A stretch of DNA of 64,000 nucleotides from Arcuatula senhousia. Its lineage: Eukaryota; Mollusca; Bivalvia; Mytilida; Mytilidae. Under the pieces are notes generated by a model. It saw only the letters and a list, made by a program, of their open reading frames with translations. It did not search any database and was not told the DNA's origin. Made by a program: the position numbers and the translations under genes. This document shows, one piece after another, positions 35,160-47,100 of this stretch. Where the stretch lies: NCBI GenBank assembly GCA_963971305.1, contig OZ020306.1:1666842-1730841 (forward strand). The letters are read 5' to 3'. How positions within the stretch are numbered: position 1 is the first letter of the stretch; each line of letters starts with the position of its first letter.

Positions 35160-36033
35160 AGTATTATGTCTTGATAGACTCGGAATTTATACCGGTATGT
35201 CGGCTTTGTGGTTTGACTTCAGCAATAAAATAGAACCATCCGCCTCCGTGTGAAAAGACAAGATTTTCAAAAGCTCGGCAATAATGTTTTGAAATTGTTT
35301 CGATTTGCATTAAACCTACGGGGAATTTTCTATCTATGCGTAACTTTTTTTGAAGAGTATATTTTAGCCATATGGTGGCCACGTTTTTTACGAATAAAAA
35401 ATCTGACAATAGAGTTGTAGCAGATAAGCTATTAAACAATGGAAAATGGTAAATTTTGACGCTTTAAGGGCCATAACTCCTAAAAGAAATGGTTCTACAG
35501 CTTTGACCTAATTACATAAAATGTAGATCTTGACGTGCTTAATCATATGCAATTTGAATTTTTAAAATATCTTGTATAGTTTTCAAGATATAGGGCTAAA
35601 TAAGTGCAAAATTTTCAAAAAATCCAGAAAAAGGGCAACAACTCCTATGTCGATTGTTGGATCTTCTTGAAAATTTCAGAGCAGGTAGATTTTGAGGTGC
35701 TAATCACTTTTATTTATGCCAGAATTTTGATATCTGTGACCGTTTTTGAGTTATTTGCAAAAAACTCTATTTGCCCCCCCCTGTTCTATTTTTAGTAACA
35801 GCGGCCATGTTTTTTGACGTATCAAAAATCCCAACGCATTCTGTTTGCACAATACCCTAAGGAACAACCATGTCAAGTTTGGCTGCAATTGGCCAAGCAG
35901 TTTCAGAGAAGAAGATATTTGAAAAAAGCTAACGGACGACGGACGACGGACGACAGACGACGGACGACGGACGGACGACGGACGCAAAGTTATGGCAATA
36001 GCTCACATGACACTTCGGGTCAGGTGAGCTAAA
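35160..36033 (+). repeat. Dispersed repeat ending GGTCAGGTGAGCTAAAAA
   Basis: Part of it (35455-35830) is the inverse of the repeat at 1-500. Near the end is a (ACGG/ACG)n minisatellite (35933-35983), then AGCTCACATGACACTTCGGG and GGTGAGCTAAAAA. The complementary end type is seen at 2733. This end signature recurs widely in mollusc DNA; the transposition mechanism is unknown to me. Confidence 0.6.
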
Positions 36034-36596
36034 AAACAGACGGATGACAGGTACAAACAAAAGCTTTGACAAAGATTCCTGGCTTAGGACAGGCACATAA
36101 AAAAATGTGGCGGGGTTAAACTAGTTGTTTGGGCCCAACCTTCCCCCTATTATAGAGCTTATGACGCACGTAAGCTGGAGTAAATAGCTTTAAGGTCAAA
36201 GTCACAAGGTCCACAGGAAGGGAAAATCGAGCTATGCATTTGTTTGAATTGGGTGTACATGCACAATTAATTCAAATATCTATTCATCTATTTGTTCTCG
36301 TCTCTATTTTTTATCATATATAAAGAAAGATAACTACACTCACGTTGTCAATTTCTATGTTCTACATGTATATAAAATGACACTTATCTGGTAACCGTAA
36401 GGGTTATCAGGACTGTTTGAACTTTTTCTGGTAGCTTCACATATATTAGGCAGTCTACAAGTGATCTGTTACGTGCAGGAAGTGTGGATCTCTTCACACA
36501 CGTCGTAAATAAACGTTTACCAAAGAAAAGTCAATGGTCACAAAATAACTACATGTAATAACCATCACAAAAACAACTACATGTAATTCCTATCAC

Positions 36597-36900
36597 AACA
36601 TTTTTGTAGAGGCTCCAAATTTTGAGTCCCAAGCACGTATACTTTGTAAGAAGCAGAGGTAGTAATAGGGTAACCGAATGTCAAAAGTCCAAAAGGGAAG
36701 GGACAAAACCAGTAAACACCAACAAGAACGGGAAAAAACAGACAACATGTGAAACATGGAAATACAAAATAACTGAATGTCAATTAACAACGCGAACTTC
36801 AGTCGAAACGAGAGTGAACTCAGGTGCTCCGGAAGAGTAAGCAGTTCTTTCTTGCTATAGCATACCCGTCGTGTTGCCAACAGTCAATTCAGTGTTTCAA
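36597..36900 (-). repeat. Retroelement 3'-end repeat, block 2 copy
   Basis: Nearly identical to 12540-12840 because it was duplicated with the block. The same-length ORFs on both strands follow from that identity. Confidence 0.65.
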
Positions 36901-37256
36901 ATCTGGTAAGAGAAAACAAAACCCTATGACAAACCAACATCTGCACTCATCTAAGATATCGAAATCCCATATTTGTCTATAAGCGCATGATGTCATGTCA
37001 TGTAAGATTTCCGACCGACCGTTAAATTTGATCTTAAAAAGAAAGAACCAAGCCCCCTTTTCAAGTTCAATAAGGCGCCAATCTTATTTTGTCGGAGCTT
37101 GAGATAAGGGACCTTGTAGGTTCTAGAAAGCTACATGTATATCTAGATCTTTATATATGTATTTGTAAATACACACTCAAGAAAGTCATTCAAAAACCCG
37201 ATGACAAACATTATAACTTAAACTTTATTACACTTTTATTTCTACCTCCTTTAATA

Positions 37257-37811
37257 GCGAGCATAGCTCGTAAGCGGGCACGAAGTGCCCGCTCGAGCGG
37301 AGAACTCTACGGTATTTGTTTCCGCGAGAAATTTGCTAATGCTGATTTAGATTTTGTATGGTCCGGAAAGGGTTATTATTTTTACAGGGCCGGAGTGAAT
37401 GTTAAAATAATTTATAAGAAAAGAAATAATGCTTTAAAAAATCATAAATTGCGCTTTTTACAAGAAAACAATATTCTTAAAATAATAAATACACATAAGC
37501 TACTCGTTTCGTCTTGGTTATATGCACGTACGAAACTAACGTGTCTCGAAGCTTAATCGCACCATACCATCTCGCCCCAAAATAAGCAAATAGAAATATT
37601 GGAAATTAAATGATAGCGATAGCCCTGAATGTCGACATTTAGAACAAAATATGAATAAAAAATATATATGAAAAAGATTGTTAGAAATGGAAAAACTTGT
37701 TTACCAAATAAACTTACGAATTTTGTGTGATTAAAATGAACCAAAGGTCGTGCACTACAATGTTCGTCATCATTATATAAACAAAAGGTAGTCCCTTTTA
37801 GCTATGCTCGC
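37257..37811. mobile_element. TIR element, GCGAGCATAGCT ends
   Basis: GCGAGCATAGCT at 37257-37268 and its complement at 37800-37811. The left end contains the palindrome GCGGGCACGAAGTGCCCGC. Block 1 has no element at the matching point (TTTAATAAGATTTG near 15988). It includes part of a 155-codon ORF with no recognisable domain, so coding is not claimed. Confidence 0.65.
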
Positions 37812-37971
37812 ATTTAGGCAATGCCTACTCCATATTAAGAATTGACAGAATTTTTCGTTAGGACAGGGTCTGGTGAATTGCAAAAAGTAGGAACTGCTTA
37901 GCCTGAGTTTATGTCTATTTTGTCTTGTTCGTGTTTCTGATTACTGTTTGTTTGTGTTTGTATGTTTTTTT

Positions 37972-38705
37972 ATACCCCACGCAACGAAGTTGCGAAGGGT
38001 ATAATGTTTTTGACTGGTCCGTCCGTCCGTCCGTCCGACCGTCTGTGATCAAAGTTTGTAATCGCAACTCCTCTTAAACTATTGAACAGAATTTAACGAA
38101 ACTTGGTATGCAAGAAGGACACCATATGTTGTTGTGCATATTACCAGGAATTTTTCATCCGCAACTTTGTGTGGGAGTTATGACCCTTTTGGACTTAGAA
38201 ATTTGCATTAAATCATGATTACAGTTTGTAATCGCAACTCCTCTTAAACTACTGAACAGAATTTAACGAAACTTGGTATGGAAGAAGGACACCAGATGTA
38301 GTTGTGCATGTTACCAGGAATTTTTGATCCACAAAATTTTGTTGGAGTTATTGCCCTTTGGACTTAGATTTGCAAAAAATCCTGATTTTAGTTTGTGAAG
38401 GTAACTCCTCTTAAACTACTTAACATAATTTAATGAAACTTTGTATATAAGAAGTACACCATATAAAGTTGTGCATATTACCAGGAATGTTTTATCCACA
38501 AATTTTTGTGGGAGTTATTACCCTTGGGACTTAGATATTAGCTGAAAACTCCTCGGAAACTACTGAAAAGAATTTAACAAAACGTAGTTTGCAAGAAACA
38601 TAACATACACTTGTATTTTATATTATATATGTTTTCTTTGATGTATTGTATTGCTTATAAATGTATTGTTCATAAATCTCTATTGAAGAGGAAATAAAGA
38701 TATGA
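37972..38705 (+). mobile_element. Repeat with ~180-bp subunits and (GAAT)n tail
   Basis: Begins TATACCCCACGCAACGAAGT (containing the palindrome GCAACGAAGTTGC), then three tandem subunits starting near 38048, 38226 and 38390 with GTAATCGCAACTCCTCTTAA and GGAATTTTT...ATCC. It finishes AAATAAAGATATGAATGAATGAATG-like sequence, a microsatellite tail typical of LINE-mobilised DNA. (CCGT)n occurs near the start. Absent from block 1. Confidence 0.65.
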
Positions 38706-39040
38706 ATGAATGAATGTTATAACATATTTTTAATTCGCAAAAAGTTTACGAGCTCCAGGTTAATTTATATAGTCAAATAGCAGAACGCGTGGGATATGTG
38801 AGCGTGCTCACTAAGGTTCTTTCATTGTTGAATGATTTTTTCCTGACCTTTTTGGACTTTTGAATATCGAATTTCTCACTGGTACCGTTTTGCTTCTTTA
38901 AAAAATTAGTTAAGTTTTAACCAAACCCTCACTCAATACTACGTAAGATACAAAAATCTGAATTTGTTCACGTGCCAGATCAGACACGAACTTATTAAAA
39001 TATAAAAGCGTAAAGATATAACATTGAAAATATTTTGTTC

Positions 39041-39046
39041 TTTATT
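39041..39046 (-). promoter_or_regulatory. Poly(A) signal AATAAA of gene C
   Basis: Conserved with gene B at the same distance from the stop codon. Confidence 0.6.
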
Positions 39047-39199
39047 CAAGTTTACAGAAAATTCTGACACAAATATTAAGATTACCAACAAAATGTTCAT
39101 TGAAAATGAGTATAAGTAGATCATGATACATGTATAAAAACAGTTTTGATATGCAAGAATGAAATACCCGGTTATCGAAATAAGTACATGTAACAGATG

Positions 39200-40323
39200 T
39201 TACAATGCATTTCTCGCTGCCAGTCTACCAAACAGATCTCTCATTGAGTGTTCTATAGCCCCAGCTCGGCTTTGTTTCACGGCTGTACAAGTCTCCCCTG
39301 TGGACGTATCGACGGCTATTCCAATGTATTTCCATTCAAATCCCATCAGCTGTCCTTGAAAAGACCATTTTACCATCTTCCCATTACCTCGGTCAAGCTG
39401 AAATAAAATAGATAATCATGTTTTTAAGCCATCGATAGGAAGTTCAATATTTTGAGAAGAAAGTCTTTGGCTGCTTGTTATTCTGAAACGATCACATCAC
39501 TACTAATATTCCTTTTATGTCTATCAACATGTTGTTTTTGAGCAACAGTCAGACCCTAGGAGTGCATTGAAAGAAGGGAGGGGGTTGCGACTTAAAACCT
39601 GGTTTAACAAATGTTTAATCCAATATTTCTTTTTAAATGCTGGTACCAAGTCCGGTATGTGCCTTTTTGTCTTTTCTTTTTGAAATTGATCAATCCAGTT
39701 CAGTAATGTAAGATTATGTAGAGATTATTTTGAATCAAGACATTCTATTTTCTAGTGAGCCGTTGTAAGATTTCTAGCAGAAATTAGCAAGATTAAGCTG
39801 TTTGTCCTGTATAAATTGCTTCTGTCAGAGTTATGACACAGTGCATATTCAACATTCCATTATTTAAGCCATGAATTTCTCATTTTGGCCTTGTGTTTAG
39901 CCTGCTATAGTCTCGGTTGTAGTATTTTCCAGAATAACCTTATCTTAACTGTGTGTTGTCTTCACATCACATGTTAATTTTGGCAAAAAAGTATGCTAAA
40001 ACCAGTTCCAGGGATTTTCCTTGACAGATACATGATTTGCCAAAAACAACTTCATGAAAAATTCACTTGTCATTTTTTATTTTGAAAACGAATGAAAATA
40101 ACAAGTTTTCGCATTAAATTTAGAATGAAAAAAATATATATTTTGGAATATATTGCTTTTTCATTCCATTTGTATTAATATATTTGAAACACAGACGCAT
40201 ACAACGTTTGGAGTATAAAATAACAAGTGCTACTACATGTATCCCTACCTGCCCAGAACCGGAAGTTCCTAGAGTAGCGGCCAGTGATTCAGCGGCACTG
40301 ATGAATCCTCCTACCTTCTCCAT
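39200..40323 (-). CDS. Gene C: unrecognised small protein, family A-D
   Basis: Duplicate of gene B; family not recognised. Coding exons 40323-40249 (25 codons, donor GTAGGG) and 39397-39200 (acceptor TTTCAG, 65 codons plus stop); 90 aa. The protein is identical to B except Met77 for Ile. Across the 273 coding nucleotides I count nine differences from B: eight synonymous, one replacement. Signals are also conserved: TATA at 40910-40917, donor of the non-coding exon at 40838, acceptor before the ATG, AATAAA at 39041. The intron lacks the MITE of gene B. No signal peptide; single Cys62. Fold guess from pattern only: helix, three strands, helix. Confidence 0.8.
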
Positions 40324-40838
40324 TTTACCTGAAAATTACATCAATTTTTAAAGCACAAAAAAACTATAAAACAGAAGTATTTGTATTATGATCGCTTTGT
40401 TAAGAAAATAAATTATATCTTCGTCATATTTTACTAAATGTAATGTTCACAAAAAAAAAACTTTAAGATAAATTAACGTGATATAATGTTTTTACGTTTA
40501 CTGTTAAGTCTACATGAATTTCATACATATTTACTACCCAATTTTCATGTTAAGGATAGAAGAATTTGAAAATGCTTGTGTATGTGACCGGAATTCCGAC
40601 CATGCCTTAGTACCTTACGATGGTGTAATACAAAGTCCTTAAAAACTGTGCTATTTAAAAAGTGAAAGGCTAAATTTGTCACTGCTAAAAACCGCTTTTT
40701 CTCAATTTGTTCTGTCCATGTCTTGTTTCATTTAAATATATATTTTTTCCAGATCGTGGATTCGATCAAAATATAAATAGAAAACATTAAGCAAACTTCA
40801 AATCTTTTAACACGTAGCGTAAATGGTGTAATTCTTAC

Positions 40839-40882
40839 CTTTGCAGTCTTTAAAAAACTATATTACTTGTTCTCCAAACTTC
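40839..40882 (-). other. Non-coding first exon of gene C
   Basis: Donor CTGCAAAG|GTAAGAAT ends the exon at 40839; its 5' limit is estimated from the TATA box. Conserved with gene B. Confidence 0.6.
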
Positions 40883-40909
40883 GAATAACTTGTCTGTATC
40901 ACCATTTCC

Positions 40910-40917
40910 TATTTATA
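40910..40917 (-). promoter_or_regulatory. TATA box of gene C
   Basis: GGGTATAAATAGG on the minus strand, the same as in gene B, about 70 nt before the first donor. Confidence 0.7.
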
Positions 40918-40919
40918 CC

Positions 40920-42852
40920 CTTTTCCATACTTATTAATGGGAATTTTAAAAGTCCTTGGGTTTTCGCAGAATTATTTATAGTGAAAATTATTAAAAGGAC
41001 ATTTCCATTTCTATAAATAGATTGGATTTTGATGTCAATAGTTTATGGAATTATAGCTTTAATCTGGTAATGAATATTTTTTTAAAAATCAATGCAAGAA
41101 AGTTTAACATTTTTTAAATGGCCATTAGAAACGCTTTACCAAAAAAGACTAAAAATGCCAACAAAAATATTAATATGGATCAATTAAGGAACCGGGCGAT
41201 TATTTGGGGAAGGCTTGGTTTTATCCTGCAAAAAATATTCTGGCATCAAAAATCAAGAAAAAAAAAGATAATTTAAAGGAGGATTTCCACTACATTAAAA
41301 ATAATGTAATGCTGTTATAAAAAAATATTTTTTTCTAATTAAAAAAAATCAAAAAACAAGCACCCCATCCTTCTCAAGTAACATGTGCGTTCACTATTAA
41401 GACAAAATATGGCAAACAGATTTGCAAAAATAAAAAATAATGATGTTATTCCTCCCTAAAATTGACATCTGAATCTTATAGGAATGCTAAAGTGTTGGAA
41501 TGCTTATCATATTTCAATTCGTATATATTATATGTGATTTTCAAAAAGTAATCAAATATTAGCTAAGAATTTATTTTAAAAAAGATTTTCGGGTCATTTT
41601 ATCTTATTCTTTATTTTTGATCTTTTGAACTTCTTGACTGGTGGCAAAATCCTCACAGTTTAAAGGCGTGCGCCCTCCTCTATAACGGGAAAATTTGGTT
41701 AGGAACTGTATGAGAGTCCCGAAAGATTTTTTATTAATTGCGCGCCCTCTCGTCATGCCTGTTTGAAACTTTCTGTATCCAAAACAGCAGTTCAAGTTCC
41801 CGTACGTAATGGTCCGTACACTAATCACTGCACCAGGCTTTCCGGGATTATTTTTAACCGTAAAAGCAATGAAAATAATGCATTACGCAACCGCACTGTT
41901 AATAGTAAAGCCAACTATATATTTTTTTTTTTCAGAGCAAACACTTCTGTTAAATATGCATTACAACAATTATTTCATTCTACTCCAAAATCTTGTATCT
42001 TATTCGATCTTATTCTATTATTGCCATATTTAATCCTATTTACTTTTAGAATTTACATTATTTCACATATATTTTGATGGTTAAACGAGTTTTTTTCTTA
42101 TTCATATGCGCGCCCTTCTGTTTGAAAATTTCTGTATCCACCACAGTTCTGCCTTTTCAATTTTAAAGCCTTTTATAACATACATTTGACATACGGGACA
42201 GGTGTTTTTTAATTACCTTTCAAAGAATGGCCATTAAAGGGTTATGGACTTATTGGGGGGGGGGACATTTAAAAATGACTGATGAAGTACTAAGAGAATA
42301 TTTTTAGCAACGTCAGTAACGCCTTAACTTTGGCGGTAAATTTTGAAATAATTTTTAACACAAGATTCGTGACTTTCTTTCAATTAACGATGATACCTAA
42401 TCGGAGTTATTTTAAACCTGTGTGCGTAACGCGTTTATAATGAAACAAATGAACAGAAAAAATTTTCCACTTCAGTAATGTCATGTTAATAATTTTCATA
42501 CGGGTAAACATTATTTTAACTATTAAAACCCCTCAAAGTTTATTTGTGTAGTTTGGGTGTTTTTTTGTTTTTTTGTTTTTTTTATACATTTGATACAATT
42601 TCAGCATGTTCAACTTAATTCATCTGAAAATGTTAATTTTGTCTGACAAAACTTTAGGGTAAGAATAATTGAGGAACTTCTGACGTCATCTAGCTACATG
42701 TCCTACAATTAATTAAGAGTATAATTGCAGTGTATTCAAACCTAAGAGACTTTCGAGAGAAAAGACCGAAGTAGAGAATCAGTTTAGAAGGGTCATAAAG
42801 ATTGAAATGCTTTGATAGTACAACCCATATCTAATTTTGTGTACTAGTAATA
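40920..42852. other. Upstream region of gene C; no gene seen
   Basis: Matches 24600-26628 of block 1. ORFs such as 41763-42077 are not preserved in frame in the duplicate. A G run lies at 42257-42265. Confidence 0.5.
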
Positions 42853-43228
42853 GCGAGCACAGCTCGTAGCGGGCAAGAAGTTCCCGCTAAAAATTTGCAT
42901 AATGTTGATATTGATTTTTTTTCGTCTGGATATGCTTCTCAAAAGAATCCGGAGTGAATGTTAAATAATTACCCATGGCAATTTATTTATCGAATTCCAA
43001 AACTATATGTTATAGAGTAAAAGGAGAAAAAATATGCTGATGACGATGGGTTGCTTCATTATTGGTAGTAACAAAATCTTGATCGATTTTTGCTTATTTT
43101 TCTATTTTACGTTAAATCGCCCCAAGCATCTCATCCCAAAATGAACGTTCTAGAAAGTGCACCAATAATGTCAATAATGTTCAGTTCAAAATTAATCAAT
43201 CAAAGTATTTCATTCGGGTGACTGGCAA

Positions 43229-43624
43229 TGTTACTGACATTCTTTAATTTCGAATTTAATTTTTTGTTTCCTTGTTTTAGTATTTCATTCCCCTGTGATT
43301 TTTATACCCTTTAAATTTTTGGAAAAAGCGAAACGTGCGATAATATGAAAATTTGTAGAACACCCCAAAAAGGTACTATTTTTTACTGTTTTATATGTCA
43401 TATCATTGTCTTATTGTATGAAAACTGTAGGGTTGATCATTTGACTTTCATTTGTTTTATTTTTCTTTGTAGTTTTCACGTACACCTGCGATTTTTGTGT
43501 AATCTTTTTCCAACTTGCTGAAACTGATTTTCCTGCGAACCAATGTAACATTTGTATTTGAACTGTCAAGAATAAACGAATTTGTAAGACGTTGAGTTAT
43601 CTACGAAAGCCAGCGAACATTACA
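43229..43624 (+). repeat. 5' LTR of the BEL/Pao element
   Basis: 396 bp, TG...CA ends, with a poly(A) signal AATAAA at 43571-43576 near its 3' end. It lacks the AATGC insert present in the 3' LTR. It should hold the promoter; no classical TATA box is obvious. Confidence 0.95.
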
Positions 43625-44125
43625 GTGAAAACTTTGTGTGTTTACATTTGACGTCCTGAGAAATTGCGCCCGAATGTATCCGTAGACGATTTAAACTGGA
43701 ACCTTACAGGACATTGTAATCTACGCCTGGAAACGACCGTTTTTGTACAGAACATTGCTGATGAATTACAGACCTGGTGGTATGAATGACAATTGTTCCT
43801 GTGACACGAATCTCATCATGCAAGAGACATGAACCTGTATATTACATAACTGTTGATACTATTTATAATATGCTGTCAAATTATTATGAATATTATTTCT
43901 TACTGTATTTTGAAACATTGTACTGTGTTCATTATTTTGAATTTATTTTATGCATATTGGTACTTGAATCTGTATAATTTGTTCTTATACAACTTTTTCA
44001 CATTGATTGTTCATTGAACCTATTGTGTATTTGTTGATTTATGCTGATTGTTATATTTTGCATTGATACTATCCCATGTAAATTGCATAGTCCATTCATA
44101 TTCAAACCCATAGTTAACTTTCATA
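43625..44125 (+). other. BEL/Pao leader region
   Basis: 500-bp untranslated leader between the 5' LTR and the ATG. A primer-binding site is expected close to 43625, but no clear TGG-beginning tRNA complement is seen; GCGCCCGAA at 43667 is a weak alternative. A small ORF at 43786-43977 is not supported. Confidence 0.5.
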
Positions 44126-47100
44126 ATGGCTAATTCAGAATCAGAACAAACGCGACGTTCTAGTGAGAGAACACGTGTACCGACTGAGAAAGGTCTATTT
44201 TGGCAACTAGAAACTTTACAAACTAACTTAAGACGAGCCGTGTCAGCATGGAGGTCAAAATTTAGTGCATTGACAATATTGCTTAGTGACAGTAAAGATA
44301 TTGATGAAATTCGGAAAGGTCGCGATGATTTAGGTGAATGCTTCAATGAGATTTCTAACTTAACGAATCACATTAGACGTTTGATATCACAAAATCAGAG
44401 TATTGTAAACGAACATCCAGATCTTTTGCGTGACATTGAACTAGAAATAAATCAGAAATATGAAGCTTACGAGACCGATAATTTGAAGTTAGTTACTGAT
44501 ATCAGTTATTGTTTACGCGATTTAGAAGACGAAAAGCAGGATGTTAAGAGCTTCCGTTCCACATCAAGGCGTTCAGAACGATCACATTTGTCTAGAACAT
44601 CTCGTATAAGTAATTTGTCACAACGTTCAGACATCGCTATGAAAGCTGTTGAATTGAAAACGAAACTACGGTATATGGACTCAGAATCGAAAGCGAAACT
44701 AGAATTAGATAAAATTCAAACGAAACGTGAACTAGAAAGTACGGAAGCGAAACTTGAAGTACTGGAGCAGTCAACAGGAGGTTCAGTTTTAGACGAAGCG
44801 AAACGTACACTACCGAAAGTAGATATGATAGGAAAGTTTTTAGATCAGACTGATTATCGCCCAGTAGTTCGTGACAAATCACCGGAGGTACGTTCAAAAA
44901 TCATCGAACCGAAGTTTCACGAGTCAGGCATTAAACCATCACCTAGTTTAAATCCGGAAGCGAGAGTATTTAAGCCGTCAGATAATGCACGAAAACAAGA
45001 ACAATCGTCGGAGCACACATCTAAAAGGGTAAATACGACTAAGTCAAACGATGAGTATGCGCCGGTACACGATAGAAACATTCGAAATGACGATACTGCG
45101 CGTTCTTCAGATCAGAAATATTCTAGTAACGATGTTTCCGATTTATGTAAGGATTTCGCCGAGCAAGTGAATCTCAGTCGTTTACCACCACCGGAACCTC
45201 CGATTTTCAATGGTGATCCGCTGAAATACCCCGCATGGAAAGCTTCGTTTCAGACACTGATTGAACAAAAACGTATTCCAACTTTAGAGCGGATGCATTA
45301 CTTAAGTAAATACGTAAGCGAATCTGTGCGCGAAGTTATTGAAAACTTCTTCTTAGTCTCTAGCGATAATGCCTATTCCGAAGCAAAAGCGTTACTAGAT
45401 CAACGATACGGAGACCCTTTTGTTATTAGCAACGCATTTCGAGATCGACTAGAAAATTGGCCGAAAATCCCTTCCCGCGATTGTATTGGACTTAGAAAAT
45501 TTTCAGACTTTTTGAAGCAGTGTTTGTCAGCAATGAACTCTATGAAAGTCTTAAATGTATTGAATGACGATCGTGAAAATCGTAAATTATTACTGAAGTT
45601 GCCAGATTGGCTAGTTACTCGATGGGCTCGTGTAGTTAGTATGTACAAGCGAGATAATGCCGAATTTCCGCCGTTCAAGGTTTTTTGTGAGTTCATAGAC
45701 CAGGAATCTAATATTGCCAATGACCCGGTGACATCGCTTAACTCTATTAAGACCGAACCGTCTAGTATGTCCAAGGTTGGAGAATCGAAGAACTTTAGTC
45801 GAAACCCGAATAAGAATCCGAAACCGTTTACACCTAGACGAACCGCTTTAGCAACGTCAGCGCAGCCCGAGGCTGCCAAGTTCAAGACTTGTGTTTTTTG
45901 CGAGTTGAAAGGTCATAGTGTTAGCACTTGTAGACAATTTCTTGAGAAGTCCGTCGCTGACCGAAAGGAAATAGCGAAGAAAAAAGGTCTATGCTTTGGA
46001 TGCTTGGAAACCGGACACTTGTCTAAACTATGTCAAAATCGAGCAACATGTAGTATTTGTTCTAAAAGACACCCAACTCCTCTTCACGGTGATCGAATTA
46101 AATCTGAGAAACTCGAATCTAGAGACAATAAAAATGAAACTGTTTCATCTCAAACGGGAGCGGTACTTTTGAATCATAGCAAAACTGGAAGTAAAAGCTC
46201 AATGATTGTGCCTGTTTATGTTTTTCAACTTTTCAACTTTGTTGTCATTTGTATTTCCCATTCAGAGAATCCTACGAGAGAAAAACTTGTGTACGCTTTA
46301 TTAGATACGCAGTCCGATACGACATTTATTCTAGATGACACTCAACGCGCGCTGGGACTATCTGGAACTAATGTAAAGTTGTCTCTTTCCACTATGCATT
46401 CGGAAAATTCCGTAGTAGACAGTCGCAAACTTAAAGGTTTACAAGTTCGTGGATTCGATAGTAGCTTGACAATTTCTTTGCCTACCGTGTATTCACGCTC
46501 TATTATGCCAGCAAGTAAATCGCACATTCCGACAGCCGATATGGCCAGACGTTGGCCCGAGTTAGAACGAATATCAGATAAGCTGATGCCCGTGAAAGAC
46601 ATTGAATTTGGTTTATTGATAGGATATAACTGCGCTCGCGCCCTGACACCTAGAGAGGTAATTCCGACCGTTAATAACGGACCGTACGCTCAAAGAACAG
46701 ATTTAGGTTGGGGCATAGTAGGTGTTGTAGATCCCAATTATGTTGAAGATGATTCCGCTGGATACTCGCATCGCGTTATTTCTCTCGAAGTTCCTAATGC
46801 CGTAGCAACCGATTACGCCGAGAATGCTTCAGTCCTTTATTGCTCTAGAAACCGTGTCAAAGAATTACGTCCGATCGAAGTAAACCAACTCTTTGAACTT
46901 GACTTTTCCGATCGCCATCTGAATAAACCATCTTTGTCCGTAGACGATAGACGCTTTCTTGATGTGCTATCCGATGGTATTAAGAGAGATGGAAAGCATT
47001 ACGAAATGCCTTTACCGTTCAAAGGTTCAGATCCTACGTTACCGAATAACAAGTCTTTAGCGATTCAAAGATTGGAATGTTTGAAGAAGCGGTTCCGCAA

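Larger units (their letters stand above)
33506..36034. other. Spacer between the duplication blocks
   Basis: Unique to this position: a LINE 3' part on the minus strand (33715-34487), about 650 bp without features (34490-35160), and a repeat (35160-36033) related in inverted orientation to the start of the window. Confidence 0.6.

Noticed and set aside
37089..37556. 155-codon ORF
   Set aside because: It starts in duplicated flanking DNA and runs into a TIR element; no domain, and the block 1 counterpart is not open.
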